Source: Bolinopsis microptera (lineage: Eukaryota; Ctenophora; Tentaculata; Lobata; Bolinopsidae). Taken from it: DNA of 64,000 bases. Every line of letters starts with the position of its first letter. The first letter of the stretch is position 1. The DNA lies in assembly GCF_026151205.1 (NCBI RefSeq), contig NC_087074.1, positions 18,799,240 to 18,863,239 on the forward strand. Direction: 5' to 3'. Both the position numbers and the translations under genes were made by a program. The notes below the pieces were generated by a model that was given only the letters and a program-made list of their open reading frames with translations, searched no databases and was not told where the DNA came from. Positions 23,501 to 37,100 of the stretch are shown one piece after another.

Positions 23501-25051
23501 TATAAATTTTAAATAGCTGTACTCCCATGAAACGGGGGAAGCCCTAACCCTAACCCCGTTATTTGGCATTCCTGATTCCCGGTAACGGTAATGAAACTCT
23601 CAAAACTAGAGCGCTTAAATAGTATCTCTGTCTTGATGCTTGACACTTATGTTAAATTTGTTGTGTAGAGAGTATGAACATTTTTGTGTAATTCAGTGTT
23701 TGGTTCATGTGTGGAATATTTGGCTGGATGTTTTGTGGTGGAAGTCATTTTTGTCACTAATACAGTAAAAATGTCTCTTTTTAACAGTAATTTGACGATT
23801 TGCCAGGAAAAAAATAACTATGAACATCGAACAATCGGGCCTATTATCCTATTATTCAGTCACGTCTTTCAAAATGAAGAAGAAGAACTCATCAACACCT
23901 TCATGTCTAGACTTAAATTAAGTATCAAAAGTGGATGATATTGTTTGAAGTTTACAATCTGATGAGTAAACTGCTGGTGTTAAATAAATTTCTGGCGTCT
24001 GGTGAATGTATTTTCTGTTGATGGTGTATAAATGTCCCGATAAGTCCAAGAACGATTGAAAATATAAAAAGTGTACGGCACATTTTCTCTAGACCAGAAC
24101 ACAACACCATCCTTAAATCCTGATCGTGATGTTTTAACCAACTGTAAAACTTCGAACTAGAGATGCACTAAATATTATTCATCCTAAATATCCTGAGAGT
24201 GTCTCAGAGAATATCTTTTGTTGAGGATTGTTCAGTGAGATTTAGTGAGTCACACTTTATTCTCACAGCATTCTCCTCAATCCTCACAGCATTCTCCTGC
24301 GATACTTTGTTCCGATGTCAGTATTGCTTTTTACTCTCCATTGCTGGCACTCTCGCTAAGACACACCGCAAGATGTGACACTACACAAATGGAACGCCAG
24401 GAACGCGCACTGTTGACTGTCTCGCCGTCTCGCCTGCCTCCTCTCTCTTTTGTCAAATATTCTTGTAGTTCCGGCTGAGGGTTGTTGAAATTGTTAGGGA
24501 TTAGTTTGTGGATAAAATGAAGCGTTGTTCCACCTCTGATCATTGTAATATATTATACAGTGGGGTGCCATATTATGTAGTTACATTACATTACCTGCAT
24601 TCACTGCACAGTGCACAGTTATAGTAACTTGTAGACGCACAGCTACTCGACATTCAATTTCGTTTTAAATTCGAATTAAAGTTCTAATATCACTGCCACT
24701 ACCACATACCTTTTTATTGAATACCTATACCACTTTTTATTGAATACCTATACCACTTCCTCGGAACCTTATGATAGTTTGCCCCCGCCATAACCTTTCC
24801 GAAGAAGGCGTAATTTCATTTTGCCCCTTTATTTTGCGTAGGTAGTAGGTACGTGCGTTGGATTGTGACGTGTTGCTGTTGTATTCCGTCCCACTTCTAA
24901 CGTTTTTATTTTCATCTTGACATTTTTATTACGTTTATTTTGAAAAGCAGGTGAACTAACCTACTTTTAATTTGCCTGAAGTAGCGGTTTTGAAACTGAA
25001 AATCTATATCGCTGAGAACTGAGAGTGCGGGTTTAAGCGGATCTGTTGAAG
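20501..25051. other. Gene-free stretch with minisatellite and telomere-like motif
   Basis: Apart from the higher-order repeat at 21.8-22.2 kb, I see no gene. A short ccctaaccctaacccc tract sits near 23552, and a C run near 21396. The last few hundred bases should hold the promoter of the RhoGEF gene. Confidence 0.45.
21810..22207. repeat. Higher-order minisatellite (57-bp block + 11-bp units)
   Basis: Four copies of a ~57-bp block (ccacatacccgggttagtgg to aaaatagttgt) start near 21813, 21932, 22073 and 22154. Between them lie variable numbers of an 11-bp unit, aactaggtggt: roughly five, seven and two. Block sequence is almost invariant (one a/g and one c/t change seen), so the compound unit appears to have been duplicated recently. 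Confidence 0.9.
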
Positions 25052-25156
25052 ATGGAGAAGCTGCTCTCCGCTCACCTGATATCAGTGGCGGAGACCTTTG
25101 CCAATAGCTGCAATGTCTCTATCGTGGAGTTTCAGTTGGACGAGGAGAATAAACAG
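25052..25156 (+). CDS. Candidate first coding exon of the RhoGEF gene
   Basis: ATG at 25052 in a good context (gaagATGG) opens 35 codons ending E-E-N-K-Q at 25156, before a weak donor (cag|gtcctg). It ends in phase 0, which matches the SH3 exon. The peptide (MEKLLSAHLISVAETF) has no recognised domain. It could be part of an earlier exon if the true start lies upstream. Confidence 0.55.
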
Positions 25157-28100
25157 GTCCTGGAATGTTAAACATTTCACCGGAAATAAGCATTTCACGA
25201 GAAATAAACATTTCACAAATATCACTGCAGTTTACGTGTTTATTATTCAAGGGTACATGAGATTCCTTGAAAAGATACCACCAATAATTTGTGATAAAGC
25301 TAAGCTTTGTTTTTACACGCTTGCAATTGTATATAAAATATGGCTGGCAAGAGACAATCGTAACATCTCACTAACGAAACTATTTACCGGAACATTACAC
25401 AGCTGAATTTACACGATGAGAAAATTCCAAAAATCATAGATATATAACTGACTGGATAAGCCCTTTTGTTCACTCATTTTTTGTAACCAAGGAAGAAGCT
25501 TACTGATTGCAGGATTACTTTCAGTCTATAAACTGTAGATAAGCAAATTCCGATGAGTTATGCACTTAAAATTTGGTTCAGGCCAAAAATAGAAGCAAAT
25601 ATCTCGATACAGTTCTCTGTGTAAAATTGCGGGGTAAAAATACTGTAATATTACGAGAATTTTATGTTTTAATAACGATATTAGACAACTTAAATATAAA
25701 TTTCAAGTTGCATTTTTCGCGTCCCGCGCAATCAAGACAAAAGTTATTTTCGTCGAGTATCAGTCGATTATACCCATTATAGAACCCCCCCCCCCCTCTC
25801 TCCTCTCCTCGGGTAGAGGGTTGGTACTTGTGTTAATTAACTCTATTATAATTACTCCCCTGTACTCTAACAGTATATCCTCTCCAGGGAGCTGACAGGA
25901 TCCCAGCCTCACTGCACTGCTACTCTCTCTACCCCTACTCAGCACAGAACAACGACGAACTCTCCCTTAAGAGAGACGATATTATCACTATCACCGAGCA
26001 GAGTGATCCTCACTGGTGGATAGGCCGGGTAAGTTGGTCACTAAATGGTCACTAAATGGTCACAGTAGTGGTCACTTTTACTGTGTTCAATCGTTGTTCC
26101 ATATATTATACGGAATTTGTAGCTAAAAGTTGCTAGTCGTGATCTACAGAAACTATCGCAACTTATAGATATATATAATGTAGTTACCACGACTATTTAT
26201 AACTAGTCAATAATCGTGGCAAAATGTTCGCATTCCTTATAATTTACTGTATGTGCTATCATCACATGAAACAGTTAGTTAGCCACGGTAGGTATGAAGT
26301 ATGAACGGAACCTAGTGTGGTCTATTTGAGATAAATTAGTATTATCAGAACCGACAACAATAATCCCGCCAGTCAGTTAATCTGAGGTTAATCAATTAAA
26401 CCATCTATCAACAGAAACACTAACACTGCATCTGATTTCAGTTAGGAGCAGAAGTGGGAGTACTACCTGCCAACTACGTTCAGCAAATCAACGACCAAGA
26501 CGCCTGGGAAACTGTAAAAGGTGTGTAATGTTCCTTATCTTGCTCAATGAAAATGTTAAATATCTCTTTACAATTTTCATACCTTTTCTAAAACAGGATC
26601 ATTAACATCAGTTTATGGTTTATGTAGTGACTATCTGTGTACATGCGTTTATCAGCTATGCTACTTTCTATTACTGAAGTACCTATATATTGTATGACCT
26701 TCGTTGCTAGAGATACAACAAAAACGTTCGTTACGTGACGAAATGTATAGAGCCGTATACATGATAGTATAATCCTGTGAAGATAATACAATTCTGTGTA
26801 CACAGTGATAATTCCACAAGAGGGAATTTGATGAGAGGATATTGTTGATTAATTAATGGAACGTAAAGTTGCATGATGACTACAAACCACTTCATTTACT
26901 AAATAATACATCACAACATGTACTAATACTTGTGCACATAAATGTACAATATTTTGTGATAAAGCTTGTTCCTGCTGGAATGTAGATGGTATATTGAGAT
27001 TGTTGCTTAATCAACTTTGTCTGAAAGTAGACGAAGCTTTTGTGCCCTATAACCGTGAAAGGTATGCGTGTTTGCTGTCTATGTGACCTGTCTTGGAACC
27101 TTTCTTAAACTATTCGACATCCTGGTCAGATATAAAGGTTGCTAGTATTTTACTACTGCTTGAAAATATCCAATGAATATTTTACTCCTTCTTGCCCAGT
27201 GCTTTTACTCCCTTAACTCCGACTGATACAGATTATCAATTTGTATTGTATCAAATTCCTAATGAAATACCCGCCAACTTCCCACCACGTGACCGCATTA
27301 TAACACCACGTGACCGCATTATAAGTTGCAGTGTATCTTGTCGCGTTCCTGACTGTATCTCCCTGACTGTTGACAGATTTTCCTCTCCCTACCGTATTAG
27401 ATGGTATATTTGCCTCTAAATTTGTTTCATGTCCTTAGTTTTTGGGTTTTGGCAGATAAGATTTGCATGAGATCACAAAAATGTTGCCACGTGATGCCAG
27501 TTTGTTCAATTTGTATTCTTCGTGCATTTCTTGCATTCTATCACAATCTATTGATAATTTACGAAAATACGTTCTACAGTGTCAAATATGTGACTGTGCA
27601 GACTGAAGTGTGTACCCTTCCTTAGATCATCAACCTAGATCCAGGGTTTACATTTGCCTATTACAGAGTAGCTAAACGAAGGAACTAATAACATAGATAC
27701 TACTCACTAATCAGACGTAATACTATTGTGTTCAAGATGTTGGACAGTATCCAACTGGTTCGTGCTACTACAGAAATGATTAGATCAGTTGATTTTGTGC
27801 TACAGAAATTCCGTCTCCATTTTTAGCTGAAGGTTTTAACAAAAGTTTCAAGCTACAGGGTTTAACGTAACTAACATCTATTATCTAGATAGGTTGGTGA
27901 GCCCCAACGACAGTAGCTGGTGGTTACTGGGCAGAATTTGTTAGCGCGTTAGTCGTTACACCCGGGTCCTACTCTTACCTTTATCCAACTGCTGTGTCAC
28001 GTGATGTTGTGTCACGTGGTAGCTAATGGCACGTGATGTTGTGTCACGTGGTAGCTAATGGCACGTGGTGCTCAGCTGGTTTGTCGGCTGGTTTTATGAT

Positions 28101-31100
28101 TGGATCAAGATGCTGGCCAATGGCCACCGCTTTCTGAAACGAGTTTTTTGTATCCTTAAATCATAATATCTAGTATCTACCGTTATTGTTATCGATTTTG
28201 CATGAAAATCTGAAAATTTCTTAACCACTTGAAAGGTCGACGTTTTACTTTTCAACTGTGAGTAGATTAGGTTATTATCTACACAGTTGATACTAATTAT
28301 TACTAATTTCTAATCATCATTATTAGTACCTCGTGATTGAGATTATTAGTTGGTGAGAGATTTAGATTATCATTCTTTGAAAGAATCCTCTTCTTTTGAT
28401 ACAATTCTAACGATATACACAATACTTAATACGTATGCAAACTATGCATGGTATTCAGTACTCGATATAATTGTCCATCAAGCATACATCATAGCCCTCA
28501 TAGTCATACGCTACACATACAAATCAATAACATACTCCTTTCCTCAGAAATATTCTCATGGTCGCACGTGTGGCTTTTACTCAAATTTCTTTTCAGTCTC
28601 GCCGTTTAGTTTATTCAACACGCCGAGTTAGCTCTCTATCTCTCTATGGCTGCTGCCAAAAAAGTCGTTATCACAATCACTTTGAGTCAGCTATTTACCT
28701 AAAATGTCAACGGCTGATTCTCTCACCAACTGATGTTGATGCTTTGCGCTTACAGCAGCGTATGTATTTTCGTGTTCTCGCTCGTTTCTTGTGTCTCTGA
28801 CGAACCAATAACATTTCCTACTTCTCTAATCTGTATTTCTAGCTGGAGGTAAATATATGTATATCGTAGATTCGAGGTCATGTTGACGTTGCTAACAGTG
28901 TTGTGACTGATTTGTTCTGACAAAGTTGTTGATCGCTGGTGATGAGAGGCTGTCCAGTTGTATTGGTTCTGATTTAAGTGCTTGCTCGGACATGTTCTAT
29001 TGGTTCTGATTCATGTGCTTGGTCGAACTGGTTGTGATGTTGACCTACACTGCCCACTGCCCGGCGCCTCTAGTGGTAGTTACAAAACAGCTGCAGTCTC
29101 CACTTACTGTCGTACATTTTTCTGATTAAGTAATTATCCTTCGGTAATTAGGTAATTAAGTAATTATCCTTCGGTGTACTTCTGACTCGTAATTCTGAGA
29201 AGTTCATTAAACTATAATTTGCGCACCAGTTTAACCCAATAACCTAGCTCCGGGCTTTTATTTACTTGACAGCGGTGGTTCATTGATTAATGATTTCACT
29301 GACCCTATTCCCCCGCGAGTGAGACCTATCTCAAAGCTCAGTATTTCGTAGCTCACAGATCACATTAATGTGTAAAGCTCCAGAAACCAACTCCCGCTGC
29401 CACCTGGTACCACAAGATAAGATATAGAGTTAATAAAAATCCTATTATTTTTCCTGCCGACCTTTGAGCTCTCTCTCTTGGTCGTGTTGTGCGTGGCTCA
29501 ATGTCTGTGAAATGTTGAAGTGCAGGGAAACGGAGACAGACGTTTAGCGCCTCGTTAAGTTAAAAGCCTTAATTAGATTCAGGGTTTCTCTTTTTAATTA
29601 GTTTCGGCGTATCTATCTTTCTATCTTTTAGATAACCTTAACAGAGTGATTAATTTTGCACGCAGTTGCATTATTTTTTATTTGTGTGGCTTTAAATACT
29701 GTAGAATATTAAAAATAGAAGCTGCTCATCAGCTGCAGAACATTTATTTTACTAAATTCTTTGCAGAACATTTAATTTACGTTTTGTTAAATTCGTCTCC
29801 AGCATTCCTCAGCTCACACTGAGGAAATAAAATAAAACAACAGGTACTGTGAGTCACAGTACCTGTTGTTTTATTTTATTTCCTTTCAATTTCCTTTCTA
29901 TATCCCACAATCCAGATTCCGATCATTGATTTGATCAAGTTGATGTTATTATCTGTACTCTACACATCATTTACAGCAGCTTACAGTGATCATAGAGTTA
30001 TAATATCGAATCTGTCAAAAAAAAACACTATATACATTATCTATGATATCATGAATCGCTTACTTACTGTTAAATAGACGGGCATTGCCCCCCCCCCCCC
30101 CTCATTTACATCACCAATTCTCTCCTTTTACAAGCCGGATATATTCAGCAAATCTGCTGCTTCATTTTACTTTATTTAGGTTGCCTTATAACGAGGTCTT
30201 GTTACCGCTGCTGTTTATATGCATCATAAACTCGCTCTAAACGTTATAAAATGAAGCCATGTCTTGAGGATTGGCTGGGATATAATACATGTATAGTACA
30301 TGTATTATGCAAAACATTTAGCTTCATAATTGTGTGACTTGACGGTGTAATTGCTGTTAAATTACGTCTTTTATTGGGTTCTGTTTTACTAAAGTTTGTA
30401 AATTGGATACAATTGGTCAGCTTATGCTATATCGTGGACGTCTTGAAAAACGGCTTGTGGGGCCATGCGAGTTGCTAGAAGTTTCCTAGTTTTGGTAACT
30501 TGCGACACGCGTCAGACGACCAAACTCGCTCTATCTTAGTTAAGTTTCGTACGGGACATTATTGATTACTAATTATTTAATTACCATTTTCCGGCTCCTA
30601 TATGTATTCCCATGTTGTCATGGTACCGTATCCGCCTTATTTTAGCAGGAGGAATTACTCTGTCACTTTCTGTCTTTTATAAATAACGATTTTTCGTCAT
30701 TTTATTATTGTAATGGCTTCTCTATCAAGGCTTGGCAATTCTGTTACTCTTCCTTCTTCCCCCAATTTCTTTTCTTTTTTCCCTTTCCTCTTCTTTTTCT
30801 CGTTGTCCATCTCATAATGTATCACAATAACAATAGTCGTAAGGTCGGTTCTAAATATGAAGCCAGTACAATGAGAGAGTTCATCAAGACCGGACTGGCT
30901 AACATTGCACAGTGATATTTAGTATATATATATTTAGCTGCATATTATTCTTTTACCACATGTACTCTATATCTGTTCATTACTATGTTTGACCGCTTTG
31001 TTTTATGTTGATTGTGTCTAAACTCCTTAATTAGTCGTGCTAATTTTACGAAGACCCATCTTCTAAACATATTTATCAACATTAAATTTTACTTTACACA

Positions 31101-34100
31101 ATACCTTTTTGTTTTGTTCGTTGTTCAAGTCTCTTACTCCGTCCCTTCACATAATTATATTGATAACATTCTGTTTAATTAAATATTTTAATTGCTTTAA
31201 TAAGTTTAATGAAGTAATGACCCGATAGTTTGCTTGCTATTACCCTGCCCCGTGCTTAGCTTACTGCTACGTAAGATACCATACCTGTCTGCATCACACA
31301 CTATTCAGCAAAATATTATACATTAGTATTAGTATCTTAGTTATGATGACTTGCAGCCTTTACAGTACCTTTCTATTTTTGTGAGCTTGTTTCTCTTTCC
31401 ATTGTATGGCAGACATATCTCCATCTGTAAGATCAGAGCTTAATGGGAGCAGGTAATTCCCTACAACAGCAACTGGAAACTGGTAGGTTTTATAACACGT
31501 TCAAATCCACGTGCGTGTTGCGCGCGTGGTGTTTTATCACATCACAACACTTTCACCCGATGTTTCCAACACATCACGTGATATTCTGCAGAAAGCTCTC
31601 TCTCTCTCCCTCCCTTGTTGTATTTATTTTAAAACAAAGTATGGAAGTAAGGAATGTTAATATATGAGTGCCGGTCCGTAGTGTTGACATATTCTGTTAG
31701 TAGTGTCAAATACTATATAACATGACCAAGAGATAGAGAGAGCAGCTGGGGAGGTGTGAGGCTTGCTGGTCTCCGAGAGCAGCTGGTCTAGTGGCATGTG
31801 TTGTCGGGAGTACAAGCTCAGGAGACAGTCTGTCCTATTCTTACTGGTCACAACACTTTCTCATTTGTTACTTATCCAACTGTAGTTTTAGAGAAATAAA
31901 CGATTTTATAAAACAAGCCCGATACTTAAGTCTGGTTAGGATCTACTACTAAAGATTCCTTCATTATGAACGCGGCCGGACAGAAGTACGCGGACTTATA
32001 GAAGTTGTCGTGTAAGGATTCGGTCTTGAGCCGCATTTGTCTTGTATTCGGTCTCTGAAAACTAGATCAGTTCTGTTCAGGCTCGTTCCCCTTGGTGATC
32101 CTTCTCGGAACCTGACAGCTTAATCGAGTTTTGTCTGTTAACCATCCTTTTTTGCTGTCCTATTTTCCATGTCATTACTCATTCTGCCACGATCAGAACA
32201 ACTTCTGGAACTTTTTTGTCGGTTTATTTATTGTTCCCTAATGTCATTTCATTTGAATTTCAACTTTGAGATTCAATTGATATATTGTACTCACTACACA
32301 GTCACAACGAAATTTCCATGGGAACTTTTGTGATATTTCTGTCTCTGCAAATATTCTCCATTTTTATATCTTTTAATACCAATAACCTTTTAAATCCCTA
32401 ACCTAATTTTGACGATTATTTTCCGTGTTTTTATTCTCTGTCACGAGGTTAATATAACCGCCATCAAACAAATATATAAGTCTTTGAAGATGTTATCTGG
32501 TCACAATTTTAGTGATTCTTTCCCGTGATTCTCATATATATAATATATATAATAATATATAATATATATTCTCATAATCTTTTTAAAGATATGTGGATAT
32601 CCCCTGTCAAAGTTATTTATTTCAATATTCTCGGTCTAAGTTATTTCCATCGTCCCGTAACTCCAGTAAGGTAATATTTTCCAATAACTGTAAACAACCA
32701 CACTGTAGTCAGTACTGTGTATATAACACAGACCATGTCATTAATCTATAAACCATATCGGAACTGTCTAGTGACACGCACTAACTAGCACGTAACAGTG
32801 TACATTTACACTGGAACAGCTACTTTAGTAGCGACACTTCAATACTCCCCCATCTCCTCTCCGCCCTATACCGCCAACTTCCCCCTCCACCAATCACAGT
32901 GCAGTATGGAAGTGAGCAGCCAATCAGATCACCGGAGATGTCCTACTACTCACTCCCAGGATTGTCAGACACTCGTACAAGTGCGGTATTGTCCAATCAC
33001 AGCCCTCCATCTGTGGTGTTGTCCAACAAAAAGGGACTATCAAGTCACGTGATATTTGGAGACGAAGACCACGTTGTGTCTTATCTGGAAATAGTTTTTG
33101 CTGTGTCAACGTGACATTCTACTGATTGTCATTTCTAAGATATTTACCCTATGTGTACCATGAAACATTTTCACCAGTTCTGACGGTTTACTTTTTCGTT
33201 TGTGAGTTTGTCCGGTAGTTTAAAGAGGAGAAGAAGGAGAAGAAGAAAAGCTGGCGTACAGACGGCAGGCCTCCGTCAAGAAGGGGAACAATAGGAGTAG
33301 GCAGAGCCTTCTGTTGTGGGCTGCTAAAGATGAGCTGATGCAGGCTGGGTACCACTACATTGACTTCATCCCCTACCGTGAGTTCATCCTACATCATTGA
33401 TTGTCAATTAGCAGAGTTCGTTCCATTCCTTTCCTGTTCTTATTTCCTGTTTATTTTCAATACTTTAACCTACGTTGCGCTTTCATGTTACTTTTTCTGC
33501 TATTACAAACTCGAAATAATTTATTTATTATTTAAGTATTCTGTGGAACAGTGGAATGTATTATATTCATAACCTGTCCTATAGTGGACCTCGATTCATA
33601 ACTTTCTATTTTAGCTCAACAATTATTATTAGTACTCAGGAACACGCTTTTGTATGTTTGTTGTTCTGACAATTGTTAATTAAATACAGAATATTAATTA
33701 TCAGTGTGGCTTCGCAAATATGTTTGATATGCCGTTAAAAGTTAGCTCACCTTATGGAACACTCGTGCCTTGCTGAAACCTCCACAAGCCGCCAAAGCTT
33801 TCCACTACATCCTACCCTCGCTTGTTTATGTGACAGCCAGTTTTCACGTAAAGCTAAGTCTCCAAGGAGTCTCGAACGTCTTTCACCTGACACCGAGGAC
33901 ACCGTCACTCACGTTCATTAAAATATCACTCACGTTCATTAAAATCCGACTTCCACCTAAACACTAAACAGTCTATTACTGGTAATTAATTCAAGTATTT
34001 CCAATAAAGCCGGGCAATAGCAGTACAGAGTCCCGATAAAGCCTCACGTAGTAGACTAGATTCACAGCTTTCTGTCAGAAATTAGACAAGGTGAAGATAT

Positions 34101-37100
34101 GTAGAACTGGAATGTGATTTGTTGTAAAGTGGTCGTTACAGATACCACCTGACCTCAGCCACGGTGGCTTCACCATCGCCAGAGAGGTGACAACAGCTTA
34201 TAGCATACAGTGTCAGAATATACATCAATACTGATACTGGGCGTGGACACTGTCCAATCTGAAATATTTCATTCAGTTGTAGTTGCTGGGTGGCAATAAG
34301 GAAGCTTGCAATCTTCTTATATTCTCCGTTGAAAGGGAGGTTTTGACCTTTTGTAATTCAAATGCCTGTTCGCATCCGGTGAGCCGTGTCAACTGTTTTA
34401 TACGGGGCGTTTCAGTTACCTGCGTTATTTTCCTGCCACCTCTCTTTCCCGCTTATTGTACAAGTTTATTTCTGGCTACTGTTTTTGTCACCTTTCCGTA
34501 CTTAACAGCTGTAGAGTGTGATCTTTCTTATGGAAACTCAAGAAATTTGCTTATGATAATAGAAATTATGACACAACAACTTAGGAAGTAACGAAACCGC
34601 GCGTAACCATGTCAACAGCCAGTGATCGGCCAATCTCCGCTCTCTTTCCTCGGAAACGCGGCATCAGCCGGGGACCCTCCGACCCGGCGGCACCACCACC
34701 AATACCGCCGGAGACGATAGTGAGTGTCCTGGAGACGTACCTGACTCTGCAGGAGGAGAGGAGACGGTTACCAGGCTACTTCAGTACTATTGGAGAGCAC
34801 GAGAAGAGGTGGCCCGCCTTGAGGCACACAATACCTGCCCGGTCTCAGGACCTCGTTCCCGCTGATCTCCCTCCTAAAAATAAAGTCAAACAGATCGTGT
34901 TTGAGCCGCTAGTCTCGTGTTCTGATGATCTGAATATGATTTATAACGAAGAGTATCTGTCTCAGCTGGCTCACATTCCCAAGTCACCTAAAACTACAAG
35001 TTGGAGAGCCAAGAGGGATGAGAGAAAGAAGAGTGTTATACTTAGGAATGTGCCGTTTAGTCCCATAGCTGATAAACGCATAAACACGGTAGATTTAATT
35101 CACGTTAGAACCGACTTAGCAAATGCTAATAGATTCCTCTCAGCCTGGAACGCCAATCTGTCAGCTGCTGAAGATGAGAGAACCCGACAAGTGAGTAATT
35201 GTTTGTTTGTTTGTTTGTTTGTTTGTTTGTTTGTTTGTTTGTTTGTTTGTTTGTTTGTTTGTTTGTTTGTTTGTTTGTTTGTTTGTTTGTTTGTTTGTTT
35301 GTTTGTTTGTTTGTTTGTTTGTTTGTTTGTTTGTTTGTTTTCTGAAATCCTAATTTTACATGTCATATTTTGTATAATGTAAAGTAAACTCGTAGGATAG
35401 TTTGTCTGCAGTTTTGCCCGGTTTTAACTTTAAAACTTTTTGTTTGATATGACAGTATTAACATGTTGATTTAGTAGCCTTTGGGCGGTATTGCTGTAAA
35501 CGCTCTGTATTTTTATAACGTGCTGGCCTGATACAACATACCGTCTTTATCACGTGATCATACCTTACTCTACAATATCCTGACTTGTCTGGGCTTGTCT
35601 TGAAGACAAAACAAGGTTCAACCTGGTGACACCAGATAGACGTACCTCCGGCCTCCGTTAAATGTTAACGGTTAACACCGAGCTCCTGCCATTGCAACAC
35701 TCCGGCTAACACCCCAACATTTAAACCACCAGCCAGTGTCAGAAACTAGTGTAACATGTTGTAACTTGTCAGTTATCACTGTAACTCATGTTAACGTGTA
35801 TGTGACTGTATCACTTGTTGTATTCCCAACTGTCAGCTGCTACTCCTCCCTCACCTCTGACTCCCTCTAACACCCTCTAACACCCTCTAACACCCTCTAA
35901 CTCTCCCTCTAACTCTCCCTCTAACTCTCCCCCTCTCTCTCTCAGGAGGCTATACATGAGCTCATATCCACGGAGAAGACCTACATTGATGACCTGCTCT
36001 TAGTTGTAGAGGTATGTTCCCCTCTTTCAACCTTCAGCACTCTATCCTACCATTGACACTCCACTTGTTACTCATTATTGGTTTCAAACATTGAGCTGTA
36101 AATGTGTTAAAACTGTTCTCTCTCTGCTGCTGCAAGCGTTAATTACACGTTGGTGGTGTTAGTTGCAGAGGTGTGTGACACATAGTCACGTGTTAGTGGG
36201 AATATGATCACGTGGTCTCAAGAATACAACACGTGACACAATTAATATAACACGTGTTCTCTCAGGTGTTCTACAACCCCCTCTGCTCGGTTGCTACTGA
36301 CGACGAACTAACCAGCGTCTTTGTGAACTGGCAACAACTAATCCTCTGTAATGCCCGTCTCTTTAGGGCTCTATACAATAACAGTGATATTAACAGCTTT
36401 GAGAGTGTTGGATCTGTATTTCTGGAAGAGGTAAGGCGGAATCAGAGCGTATAAATTCAGTGTTTCTAAGTTAAAGTTATCGAACTAAACTGACGTCTGA
36501 TATCAGACGTTATGTAATCTAAACCTAATTTATTTGATTTGATTACATATTTAGGTTACATTTTCTTAATTGTGCTCCCTCACAGATCGATAGTCTGATA
36601 GGGCCGTACACGAAGTTCTGTTCGGCCCAGAGACAAGCTATGATAACGTTACAAGAGGGTGTGTCTCACGACTTCAAAGTCAAGGAAAAGGAATGTGCTG
36701 GCTCTCCCAAAGTCGGGAAACTGCCTCTCTCCACCTTCCTGTTGAAGCCAATGCAGCGGATCACCAAATACCCTCTCCTTATCAAGAAGATCTTGCAACA
36801 TACCAGGGATACTCATCCTGACTATCAGAGCCTCAAAGACTCGCTGACTCGGACGGAGCACCTGTTAACAAGTGTCAATGAGGCCGTGAGGGCCACAACC
36901 CGGCTCGAGTCTCTTCAAAGAGTCTTTGATAAGTGTTGCGATGATTTGGGAGAGAAGGTCCGATTAAACTCTAACACCAACTGTTTGGGAGCCAGGAAAC
37001 TCATTCATTTCGGTTCGGTTTTCAAGAATAAGGGAAGCAAGGAACTTTTTGCTATTTTGTTCACGGACACGTTATGGATAACGAGAGTCGATAAGGGTCG

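Larger units (their letters stand above)
26521..32899 (+). other. Large intron (6.4 kb)
   Basis: No further exon is confidently seen. It holds an E-box repeat (28.0 kb), a perfect 30-bp-arm palindrome (29.8 kb), a C14-type homopolymer near 30091, (TA)-rich tracts near 32535 and several CACGTG sites. Compared with the other introns (roughly 80-1050 bp) it is very large. Small alternative exons cannot be excluded. Confidence 0.5.

Noticed and set aside
23550-23570. Telomere (ccctaaccctaacccc)
   Set aside because: Only two to three units; an interstitial tract, not a chromosome end.
29822-29884. MicroRNA precursor
   Set aside because: Perfect stem with a 3-nt loop and no bulges is unlike a natural pre-miRNA; snap-back palindrome preferred.
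35200-35382. V-C-L-F extension of the GEF exon
   Set aside because: A strong splice donor precedes it; the sequence is an intronic GTTT microsatellite.
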